From Treponema primitia ZAS-1 (GTDB taxonomy: Bacteria; Spirochaetota; Spirochaetia; Treponematales; Breznakiellaceae), in the NCBI RefSeq assembly GCF_000297095.1, contig NZ_AEEA01000023.1, forward strand, positions 1-50,967: DNA of 50,967 nucleotides, written 5' to 3'. The notes below the pieces were generated by a model. That model worked only from the letters and a program-made list of their open reading frames with translations. It was not told where the DNA came from and made no database searches. Position 1 is the first letter of the stretch; the number at the start of each line of letters is the position of its first letter. The position numbers were made by a program, and so were the translations under genes. Below are positions 43,880 to 50,967 of the stretch, in pieces.

Positions 43880-46015
43880 ATGAGCTATTTTATAGATATT
43901 ATGAAAGAAAAAACAAATTTTCGAAAAATAACCATAAAACGGCGGTTTCTCATATTTTCCATTGGGCTTTTTCTGCTTATTGCGGTGGGTGGGACCGGGG
44001 CATTCTATCTGGCAATGCGGCAGAGTATCCGATCAAATGTGAACCAGGAACTGACCCGGCTCCTGGAAACCAAGCGGCTCGGTCTTGAGGCATCGATTGA
44101 TAATGAGTTGGCCATTGCCCTTAAATTGACGGATTCTCCCTTGATAACCCGGTTTTTTCTTGACCCCTATGACCCGGTGTTGGAGGCCTTGGCCTTTGAA
44201 GAGCTTGCGGGGTACCGTCGGGCCTTTGAGAGCGGTAATATCTTCTGGATTAACGATACGGATAAAAAGTACTACCTTGGGGGCGATACCGCCGAGTACG
44301 TGCTGAACCCCGATGATCCCTATGCGGCATGGTATATGCCGACCCTGAATATGCCCACCGACTATGAATTCTTTGTTGATTATGAGAAGGCCCTGCAAAA
44401 GAGCGTCCTCTGGGTCAACGCGACGGTTCGCTCCCAGGGGAAACCTATTGGCATAGCAGGGACGGGTATCGAAATAGGGGACTTCATCAATTCAATCTAT
44501 GCGGACCTTGCCCCGGGGGTAAACCTTTACCTCTTTAACGATGGCTTGGAAATTACCGGCGCCCGTGACAGCAGTCTGGTTATCGATAAGGTACAACTTG
44601 GCTCTCACCTGAAATCTGAGGGGGTGCAAATCCTTGATGCCCTGGGTAAACTGCGGGGCACCGATATTAGTACCATTAACCTGGGGAAGGAGGTGATCGC
44701 CCTGGGTAGGATTCCCCTGCTCAACTGGTATATTACCGCTTTTATACCGATTACGCCGGATATGTATCTCAACTCCACAATGACCTTGGTTTTTGCCGCC
44801 ATGTTGGTGGTGGTTCTGCTCATATTTGTCATATTTAATTTCTTTATCGCGGGCGCCCTTAAGCCCCTCAACCATATCATGGAAGTGTTAAAACAAATTT
44901 CTGCTGATTGGGATCTAACCCGGCAGCTTACGATTAAACGCGGAGATGAATTCGGGGAATTGGCGGGATTCTTTAACATGACCTTTGGGAAAATAAAGGA
45001 GCTGCTCACGGTAATCAGGAATAAGTCCGACTCCTTAACCGATACGGGGACGGATCTGGCATCCAATATGGTGGAGACTGCGGCGGCGATCAACGAAATT
45101 ACCGCGAATATTCAGAGTATGGAAGGCCGCGCGGTGAGCCAGTCCTCGGTGGTAAGCGAAACCAGGGGCGGGATGGAACGGATCATGACCAGTATTGGCG
45201 AGCTCAATACCCATATTCTGGCCCAGTCCGACAGCGTGTCCCAATCCTCCTCGGCTATTGAGGAGATGCTGGCGAATGTCCGCTCGGTGGCGCAAACCCT
45301 GGTTAAGAACACCGATAATGTGAACAACCTTGCGACGGCGGCGGATGTGGGCAGAAGCGATCTGCAGAAGGTGTCCGAGGATATTCAGGAAATTGCCCGG
45401 GAATCCGCGGGGCTCCTGGAGATTAATGCGGTGATGGAGAACATTGCCAGTCAGACCAACCTGCTGTCCATGAATGCCGCCATCGAAGCGGCCCACGCGG
45501 GGGAAGCGGGCAAGGGCTTCGCGGTGGTTGCCGATGAGATACGGAAACTGGCGGAGTCATCCGCAGAGCAGTCAAAGACTATCAGTGCGGTGCTTAAAAA
45601 AATTAAGACTTCCATTGACTCGATTACCCAATCCACCGATGTGGTCATCAAACGCTTTGAGGTGATTGAAGAGGAAGTACAGACCGTATCTAATCAGGAG
45701 GCGGGCATACGGGCAGCCATGGAAGAACAGGAGACCGGCAGCCGGCATATTTTGGAAGCCGTAACCCGCCTGAATGAGCTTACCGCCATGGTAAAACAGG
45801 GTTCCGAAGAAATGACCGCCGAAGGTCAGGGAGTGATGCGGCAGAGCAAGGATCTGGAAGGGATCGCTGCGGAGATGGCCAACGGTATGGAAGAAATGGC
45901 CAAAGGGGCGGATCAGATCAACGTTGCTGTTGTCCGGGTTAACGAGATAAGCGGGGTGAATAAAACCAACATCGATGCCCTGGGCGGGGAAGTGTCCAAG
46001 TTTAAGGTGTCCTAG
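43880..46015 (+). CDS. Methyl-accepting chemotaxis protein
   Basis: About 711 residues from ATG 43880; ATG 43901 (MKEKTNFRK) is an equally possible start, and the further upstream one lacks support. Helix 1 (RFLIFSIGLFLLIAVGG), a large periplasmic dCache-like sensor domain, helix 2 (LVFAAMLVVVLLIFVIFNFF), HAMP, then the signalling domain with the hairpin tip EINAVMENIASQTNLLSMNAAIEAAHAGEAGKGFAVVADEI-type sequence (tip motif NLLSMNAAIEAAHAGEAG). Routes an extracellular signal to CheA/CheW. No C-terminal pentapeptide for CheR docking. Monocistronic. Confidence 0.92.
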   Translation: MSYFIDIMKEKTNFRKITIKRRFLIFSIGLFLLIAVGGTGAFYLAMRQSIRSNVNQELTRLLETKRLGLEASIDNELAIALKLTDSPLITRFFLDPYDPVLEALAFEELAGYRRAFESGNIFWINDTDKKYYLGGDTAEYVLNPDDPYAAWYMPTLNMPTDYEFFVDYEKALQKSVLWVNATVRSQGKPIGIAGTGIEIGDFINSIYADLAPGVNLYLFNDGLEITGARDSSLVIDKVQLGSHLKSEGVQILDALGKLRGTDISTINLGKEVIALGRIPLLNWYITAFIPITPDMYLNSTMTLVFAAMLVVVLLIFVIFNFFIAGALKPLNHIMEVLKQISADWDLTRQLTIKRGDEFGELAGFFNMTFGKIKELLTVIRNKSDSLTDTGTDLASNMVETAAAINEITANIQSMEGRAVSQSSVVSETRGGMERIMTSIGELNTHILAQSDSVSQSSSAIEEMLANVRSVAQTLVKNTDNVNNLATAADVGRSDLQKVSEDIQEIARESAGLLEINAVMENIASQTNLLSMNAAIEAAHAGEAGKGFAVVADEIRKLAESSAEQSKTISAVLKKIKTSIDSITQSTDVVIKRFEVIEEEVQTVSNQEAGIRAAMEEQETGSRHILEAVTRLNELTAMVKQGSEEMTAEGQGVMRQSKDLEGIAAEMANGMEEMAKGADQINVAVVRVNEISGVNKTNIDALGGEVSKFKVS

Positions 46016-47013
46016 CTCCGGCCCCACACTTTTACTGCGTTAAGGTACTCAATCACCCGAAGCCCGTCGGCAGCGCCGGACCGGGGCTGCCGGGTAGGAT
46101 CGCGGTAACAGGCAACGGCGTCTTCAATCATATTGGCAAAATACCCCGTCTTTCCTTCGAAGGCGTCATCGGCCTTTTTTAGGGAGCGGAACCCTTCGGC
46201 GTAGGGGCTTTCGGCGCTCTCCCAGACTTCGAAGATACCGTTCCCGATACGCAGCCGTCCATGGGCGCAGGAAAATTCCAGCTCGAACACCAGGTGATCC
46301 CGTTCTGCGCCGACTTCCATGAGAAAGGGTATTCGTTCCGCCTCCCTTTCCAGATACCCATCAAGCCAGGCGGTACCTTTCCGGCTGTTGAGCCTTGCCC
46401 CGCGGCGGCTATGGTGATGCAGGACTGCGCCGGTGAGGAACATGGCGGCGTCCGCCAGATGGGTGCCGTCGTGCCAGAACACGTCCAGGAGACGCCGGGT
46501 CTTACCCATATAAAGTACGGTCCGTACGCTGAGCAGGGGGCCGAGCCGTTCTTCATCCAGGATGGCCTTGGCTTTGATGTAATCTGCGGAGTAGCGCCGT
46601 TCGTGGTTGGTTACTATTCGTGTGGGGCTCTTGCGGTGCAGCGCCGCTATTCTCCGGGCTGAACCCAGCGTATCCGCCAGGGGCTTTTCGCAGACCACCA
46701 CCGGAACCCCGTGACGGGCGGCAAGCGCGCAGTAATGGTAATGACTGTCCGGGTGGGTAGCAATGTGGACTATCCCTGGTTTATGCTTTTCCAGCATGAC
46801 ATCGGCATCGGCGTAGACCGGGCATCCCCAGCGTTCGGCAAAGAGGCGGCGCCGGTCTTCGTCGGTGTCGCAGCCCGCAGCGATGGTGCAGGCGGGGTTT
46901 GCCGCAGCAGCCCCGGCGTGGGTGCAGGGTTTTTCGCGTAAAGCATCGTCCTCAAGGAGGCTGGCGATGCGGCCTAAACCGATGATGGCAACGGGGATTT
47001 GTTCCCTCCTCAC
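46012..47013 (-). CDS. Gfo/Idh/MocA-family oxidoreductase
   Basis: 333 residues. Rossmann NAD(P)-binding motif GLGRIA near the start and the family EKP motif (VVVCEKPLADT) for catalysis; C-terminal alpha/beta domain with HDGTHLADAAMF. Members oxidise sugars or polyols; exact substrate unknown. Overlaps the RND gene by 4 nt, so coupled to it, an unusual pairing. Its stop overlaps the convergent chemotaxis gene end by 4 nt. Confidence 0.88.
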   Translation of the reverse strand: MRREQIPVAIIGLGRIASLLEDDALREKPCTHAGAAAANPACTIAAGCDTDEDRRRLFAERWGCPVYADADVMLEKHKPGIVHIATHPDSHYHYCALAARHGVPVVVCEKPLADTLGSARRIAALHRKSPTRIVTNHERRYSADYIKAKAILDEERLGPLLSVRTVLYMGKTRRLLDVFWHDGTHLADAAMFLTGAVLHHHSRRGARLNSRKGTAWLDGYLEREAERIPFLMEVGAERDHLVFELEFSCAHGRLRIGNGIFEVWESAESPYAEGFRSLKKADDAFEGKTGYFANMIEDAVACYRDPTRQPRSGAADGLRVIEYLNAVKVWGRS

Positions 47014-50000
47014 TTTGCCCCGCCTGCCAGAACCGGCGCTTCTATTTCTTCATTCCGCACGAGCTTCAGTTCCGTAGCTTTCTTTACCCGCTTCTTGTCG
47101 TGGCGGCTGTTCAGGAGCGAATACATCACCGGGGTTACGAAGATGGTCATGACGGATTGTACGGTGAGGCCGCCCACAAAGGTTTTGGCTATGGGCTGGA
47201 TGGTATCCGCGCCGGCGCCGGGGAAGAGGGCGATGGGGAGCATACCCAGGATGGTGGTGAGGCTGGTCATGAGGATGGGGCGTAGGCGGTTGCGGCCTGC
47301 TTCAAGGCAGGCTTCGCGGACCGTCCTGCCCCGGGCGCGGAGGGTGTTGATACTGTCCACCAGCACGATGCCGTTGTTTACCACTACCCCCACCAGGGCG
47401 ACGATGCCCACGGCGGAGAACATGGACATGGCTTCGCCGGTGAGCTTGAATATCCAGATTACCCCAATTAATAACAGCGGTATTGAGAAGAAGATGATCA
47501 GAGGATCTACGAAGGATTCAAACTGGCTGGCCATAACGCCGAAGACCAGGAATACTGCGGCGGCAATGATAAAGATGAAGCGGCCATAGTAGGCGGCGAC
47601 TTCCTGGGCCTCGCCAAGGTAGCGTACCGTGACTTCTTCCCGGGGTACCAGGTACTGTTTTACCGTGCTTTCCAGACGTTTCTGCATGTCCGTGGCGGCG
47701 ATTCCCGGGGGCAGATCCCCGGTGATCCGGATTACCCGCTCCTGTTTTTCGCGGCGTATGGAGGAGGGGGCCCTGCCTTCCACAATGGAGGCGACATTGG
47801 AGAGGGGGATGCGGTAGCCGCTGCGGCTCATCACAAATACTGCGTCAAGGTTGGGCATACCTACCCGGTCTTCGTCCCGGAGCATTACCCTGATGTTCAA
47901 GAGCCGGTCCCCCTGGCTGAAGGTGGTAACCGCGCTGCCGTCCATGGCGGTGCGTATCTCCGAGGCGATGGCCGAAAGGGACAGGCCGAAGCTCGACGCC
48001 CGGTCCCGGTCAACCTCAACGCGCAGCTGGGGCGCGCCCTCGTCAATATTTACCGTGGGGTTTTCTATCTCCGGCAGATAGCGGGTCATGATTCCCTGGA
48101 TTTCTCCGGCGGTTTCCATGATGGCGTTGTAGTCCCGGGAGCTTATTGCCATTTCTACCGCCTGGGTGTTCCCCATGCTGCGCCCGGCGCGGAAACTGAC
48201 CAGGGCGCCGGGAATAGCGTTGGTGTAGGGGGTGAGTTTGCGGATCACCGTTTCCGGGGTGTCGATCTGCTGCGCCGGCGCGGGCAGGATAATCTGGATG
48301 CTGCCCTGGTTCGTTCCGCTCCGCCGAGCTGTAAGGATGATGTTCCGGTAACCCTTGACCTGTTCTTTGATCAATTCCTCCAGGGTAAAGAGGGTTTCCT
48401 CGGTCACATCCATGGCAGTACCCTGGGGCAGGGAAATGTTGAGATTGACGTTATCATCAGTTCTGGTGCGGATGTACATATTCATACCGATACCGCTGAA
48501 CTGCATCAGGGAGAAACCCAGGAGCAGGAGTACCAGGGTAATGACCAGGACGCGGTGGGAGAGGCAGTAGTCCAGGGCGTTCCGGTATTTATTTTCCATG
48601 CCTTTGAAAAAGTTTTCCATACCGTCGTCAATGCGTCTGAGCAGAGGGTTTTTCAGGGGCTTTTGTTTACGGGTGTTTAACTTAAGGATGGAACCGCAAA
48701 GGCTGGGTACCAGGGTAATTGCCACTACCAGGGAACAGATCAGGGAGATCACCACCGTAAAAATCAGATCGCTGAAGAGCTGGCCCATTTCCTTAAGATC
48801 GTTCTTATAGATGATTAGGGGGATGAACACACAAATAGTGGTGGCCGAGGAGGCGAGGATGGCCCGCAGCATTTCCCTGCTTCCCAGGATGGCGGCAATG
48901 TCCGGTTTGGCCCCCCGTTCCCGGTAGGTATGGACATTTTCCAAAATAACGATGGAAGCGTCCATGGTCATACCTAAGCCCATGATGAGGCCGGTCATGG
49001 TGAGAAGGTTCAGGGTAAAGCCGAATATTGCCATGAACATGATGGTAAGCAGTATGGAAATAGGGATAGACAGCCCAATGATTACCGTTCCCTTGATGTT
49101 ACGCAGGAACAATAACAGTACCATCATAGCCAGAGCTGCACCCTGGAGGGCGTTAGTGTACACCTGGCTCATGGTAGCCCTTATCATGGTGGTATTATCC
49201 GAAAGCACCTCCAGGGTGATGCCCCGGGGCAGGGTTGCGTTGATCTCCGTTAATGCGGCCAGTACCCGGTCGGCTACCTGCACCTGGTTACTATCGCTTT
49301 CGCTGGTAACCTGGATGTAGACCCCGCTCTGGCCGTTTACGTACACCCGGGCGGCATTATCGTTGTAACCCAGGCTCACATCGGCGATATCCTCCAGGCG
49401 TACTACCTGGGACCGATTGGCGGCAGCTGCGGCGCCTCCGCTTATGTTTACTGTTTTAACCACCAGCCGCTTGATCTGATCCAGGCTGACCAACTCCTCC
49501 TGGGTCATAATCTGGTATTCCCGGGTCCCCCGGCGCAGGTTTCCCCCGGAAGAGAGGATGCTCTGCCCGCGGAGGGAGCTTGAGACATCGCTCAGGGTAA
49601 GGTTGAAAGCCGCCAGCCGGTTCAGGGATACGGCGACCTTGACGATCTGGGTGGTACCTCCGGTAACCTCCGCAGCGGCAACCCCGTCGACCCGCTCAAT
49701 GCTGGCCTGGATTTCGTCTTCGGCAAAGATACGCAGCTGATCCGGGGGGTAGTTACCCCGAACCACCAGGCGCATGATGGGCATGGCGCTCATGTCGAAG
49801 CGCCGTACCGTGGGGGTTTCCACGCCGTCCGGGAGGGAGTTGACCAGCCGGTTCAGCAGGGTTTGTGCGTCCGTCATGGCCTTGTCCATATCCGTACCGT
49901 AGGCAAATTCCAGGTTGATAAAGCTGGTCTCAAATTGGGAGTTGGAGGTGATATTGGTAAGTCCCCTGGAAGCGGTAAGGGCCCGTTCCAGCCGCTCCGT

Positions 50001-50189
50001 AACGTTGCGCTCCACGTCCGTAGGTCCCGCCCCGGGGAAACGGGTGAAGACTGAAAGTACCGGCCTAGCCGTTGACGGGTAGAGGTCCACCGCAAGGTTT
50101 GGGATCAGGGTGGCCGCTATGCCCAGGGCCAGGGCGTACAGTATTACTATCGTTACCGGTCGTTTGACCGAGTATCCGGCTATGTTCAT
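47010..50189 (-). CDS. RND-superfamily efflux pump (HAE/SwrC-like)
   Basis: 1059 residues, 12 helices and two large periplasmic loops. Starts NIAGYSVKRPVTIVILYALAL; porter domains contain FPGAGPTDVERNVTERLE. In helix 4 the proton site is GMTMDASIVILENV: the first Asp of the AcrB pair is kept, the second is Ala. Helix 10 has VVVNNGIVLVDSIN. These variants are of the SwrC/NolG-like kind. Exports a drug, lipid or signalling substrate using proton force, with the adaptor encoded 9 nt upstream. Last residues extend into a basic tail. Confidence 0.94.
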   Translation of the reverse strand: MNIAGYSVKRPVTIVILYALALGIAATLIPNLAVDLYPSTARPVLSVFTRFPGAGPTDVERNVTERLERALTASRGLTNITSNSQFETSFINLEFAYGTDMDKAMTDAQTLLNRLVNSLPDGVETPTVRRFDMSAMPIMRLVVRGNYPPDQLRIFAEDEIQASIERVDGVAAAEVTGGTTQIVKVAVSLNRLAAFNLTLSDVSSSLRGQSILSSGGNLRRGTREYQIMTQEELVSLDQIKRLVVKTVNISGGAAAAANRSQVVRLEDIADVSLGYNDNAARVYVNGQSGVYIQVTSESDSNQVQVADRVLAALTEINATLPRGITLEVLSDNTTMIRATMSQVYTNALQGAALAMMVLLLFLRNIKGTVIIGLSIPISILLTIMFMAIFGFTLNLLTMTGLIMGLGMTMDASIVILENVHTYRERGAKPDIAAILGSREMLRAILASSATTICVFIPLIIYKNDLKEMGQLFSDLIFTVVISLICSLVVAITLVPSLCGSILKLNTRKQKPLKNPLLRRIDDGMENFFKGMENKYRNALDYCLSHRVLVITLVLLLLGFSLMQFSGIGMNMYIRTRTDDNVNLNISLPQGTAMDVTEETLFTLEELIKEQVKGYRNIILTARRSGTNQGSIQIILPAPAQQIDTPETVIRKLTPYTNAIPGALVSFRAGRSMGNTQAVEMAISSRDYNAIMETAGEIQGIMTRYLPEIENPTVNIDEGAPQLRVEVDRDRASSFGLSLSAIASEIRTAMDGSAVTTFSQGDRLLNIRVMLRDEDRVGMPNLDAVFVMSRSGYRIPLSNVASIVEGRAPSSIRREKQERVIRITGDLPPGIAATDMQKRLESTVKQYLVPREEVTVRYLGEAQEVAAYYGRFIFIIAAAVFLVFGVMASQFESFVDPLIIFFSIPLLLIGVIWIFKLTGEAMSMFSAVGIVALVGVVVNNGIVLVDSINTLRARGRTVREACLEAGRNRLRPILMTSLTTILGMLPIALFPGAGADTIQPIAKTFVGGLTVQSVMTIFVTPVMYSLLNSRHDKKRVKKATELKLVRNEEIEAPVLAGGAK

Positions 50190-50198
50190 CCTAACCCC

Positions 50199-50967
50199 CT
50201 AATCCACAACCCGGACCGGGTCGCCGTCGGAGAGAAAATTCTGCCCCGCGCTTACCACCCGTTCCCCGGTCTCAAGCCCATCGGTAACTTCCACAAATTC
50301 CTCGTTCTCAAGGCCCAGGCTTATGACCCGTCTTTCGGCGATATTGTTTTGGTTCACCACAAACACTATCCAGGACCCATAGGTGTTTATCACCGAGCCC
50401 CGGTTAATTACCGGAACGTTGGTGCGGGAGTTGGTAACCAGGCTGACGGTGGCAAACATCCCCGCCCGGATCCGCGGATCAACCGTGCCCTGAAACCGGA
50501 GGCGTATCCGCAGGGTCCGGCTTGCGGGGTCAAGTACGGGGCTTATCTCGCTGACCGCCGCATCAAAGCGTTCCCCGGGCATGGCCTCGAAGCTAATCTG
50601 TGCGCCAAGGTTCATCTGTACCGCAGTGGAGAAGCGCTCGGGCACAAAGGTTTCCACAATAAGACTGTCGAGGTTCCCCACCACGTATATGGCAGTCCCG
50701 GTGGTAACCGTATCACCGGGGCTTACCGGGGCCTGGAGTACCGTCCCGCTGATAGTGCTGGTAACGGGGCTGCGGGAATACACTTCCCCGGGCCGCGAGG
50801 GGTCCACCATGGCTACGGTTTGCCCCTGGGATACCCGGTCCCCCACCTGGAGCCGCATCTCGGTGATCTTCCCTGCCATGGCGGGGAAAAGGGAAACTTG
50901 GGTCCGGGCGATGACATCACCGTTGATCACCACGCTGTTTTCTATAGTACCCAACACTACCGGTGTT
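50199..50967 (-). CDS. RND periplasmic adaptor (membrane fusion protein), 5' end outside window
   Basis: At least 256 residues; the frame runs through the window edge, so the signal peptide and first residues are missing (the first in-window GTG at 50957 is not the real start). Barrel-sandwich lipoyl-like halves (AMAGKITEMRLQVGDRVSQGQ and SPVTSTISGTVLQAPVSPGDTV), beta barrel and membrane-proximal domain ending in GETGERVVSAGQNFL-type sequence. Links the RND pump to an outer-membrane channel. Confidence 0.92.
   Translation of the reverse strand, partial: TPVVLGTIENSVVINGDVIARTQVSLFPAMAGKITEMRLQVGDRVSQGQTVAMVDPSRPGEVYSRSPVTSTISGTVLQAPVSPGDTVTTGTAIYVVGNLDSLIVETFVPERFSTAVQMNLGAQISFEAMPGERFDAAVSEISPVLDPASRTLRIRLRFQGTVDPRIRAGMFATVSLVTNSRTNVPVINRGSVINTYGSWIVFVVNQNNIAERRVISLGLENEEFVEVTDGLETGERVVSAGQNFLSDGDPVRVVD

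Noticed and set aside
3495..50095. Numerous long open frames antisense or out of frame to the annotated genes
   Set aside because: They overlap strong genes with family motifs, lack ribosome sites and reflect the GC-rich third positions of the opposite strand.

Overview
The window looks like a chromosomal segment of a spirochaete, most likely a Treponema-type organism related to the free-living or gut lineages. The basis is gene content: HPr plus HPr kinase without sugar-specific PTS permeases here, a STAS / anti-sigma-like pair, a PilZ protein, many ABC sugar importers and plant-glycan glycosidases (GH31 alpha-xylosidase type, GH36 alpha-galactosidase). Moderately GC-rich coding DNA and AT-rich sigma70-like promoters (TTGACA-N17-TAnnnT) fit. 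Genus assignment is inference from protein style; no database search was possible.

Layout. 1-3300: end of a 16S-23S spacer, complete 23S rRNA with a perfect 23-bp flanking processing stem, a hairpin-bearing spacer and 5S rRNA. 3340-6965: SDR dehydrogenase, convergent prolyl-tRNA synthetase and a membrane protein. 7032-11473 (minus): an esterase plus RbsBAC-like sugar importer operon with its own promoter. 11530-14127 (minus): a GatB / type I asparaginase (GatD-like) fusion whose key catalytic motifs are altered in both halves. 14204-20868 (plus): GH63-like glycosidase, Ppx/GppA, Ppk1 and an RlmI-type rRNA methyltransferase. 20888-23025: a CPA2 antiporter fused to a PTS EIIA domain. 23022-29018 (minus): the compact run hprK-ptsH-NtrY-like-NtrC-like-lexA-holA. 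29096-30106 (plus): STAS antagonist, apparently frameshifted, and an RsbW-like ATPase. 30126-31973 (minus): secreted protein and PilZ protein. 32075-34081 (plus): HD hydrolase and ComFB-domain protein. 34114-42613 (minus): a glycan operon (two permeases, binding protein, aldo/keto reductase, C-terminally short GH31) behind a near-consensus promoter with a palindromic operator, preceded by GH36. 42743-43789: two small unknown genes, a hairpin-rich tandem repeat array and tRNA-Pro(TGG). 43880-46015: chemotaxis receptor. 46012-50967 (minus): RND efflux adaptor (cut by the window edge), RND pump and a Gfo/Idh oxidoreductase.

How it fits together. Several parts point to oligosaccharide import and intracellular debranching (GH31, GH36, GH63-like, esterase, three sugar-type dehydrogenases), regulated by LacI-like operators and perhaps by the HPr/HprK/EIIA phosphorelay. 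The best candidates for something undescribed are the GatB-asparaginase fusion with lost catalytic residues, the antiporter-EIIA fusion beside an HPr/HprK/two-component/LexA operon, the ComFB/HD/PilZ neighbourhood, and the tRNA-Pro-linked repeat array that carries duplicated copies of the tRNA 3' end.
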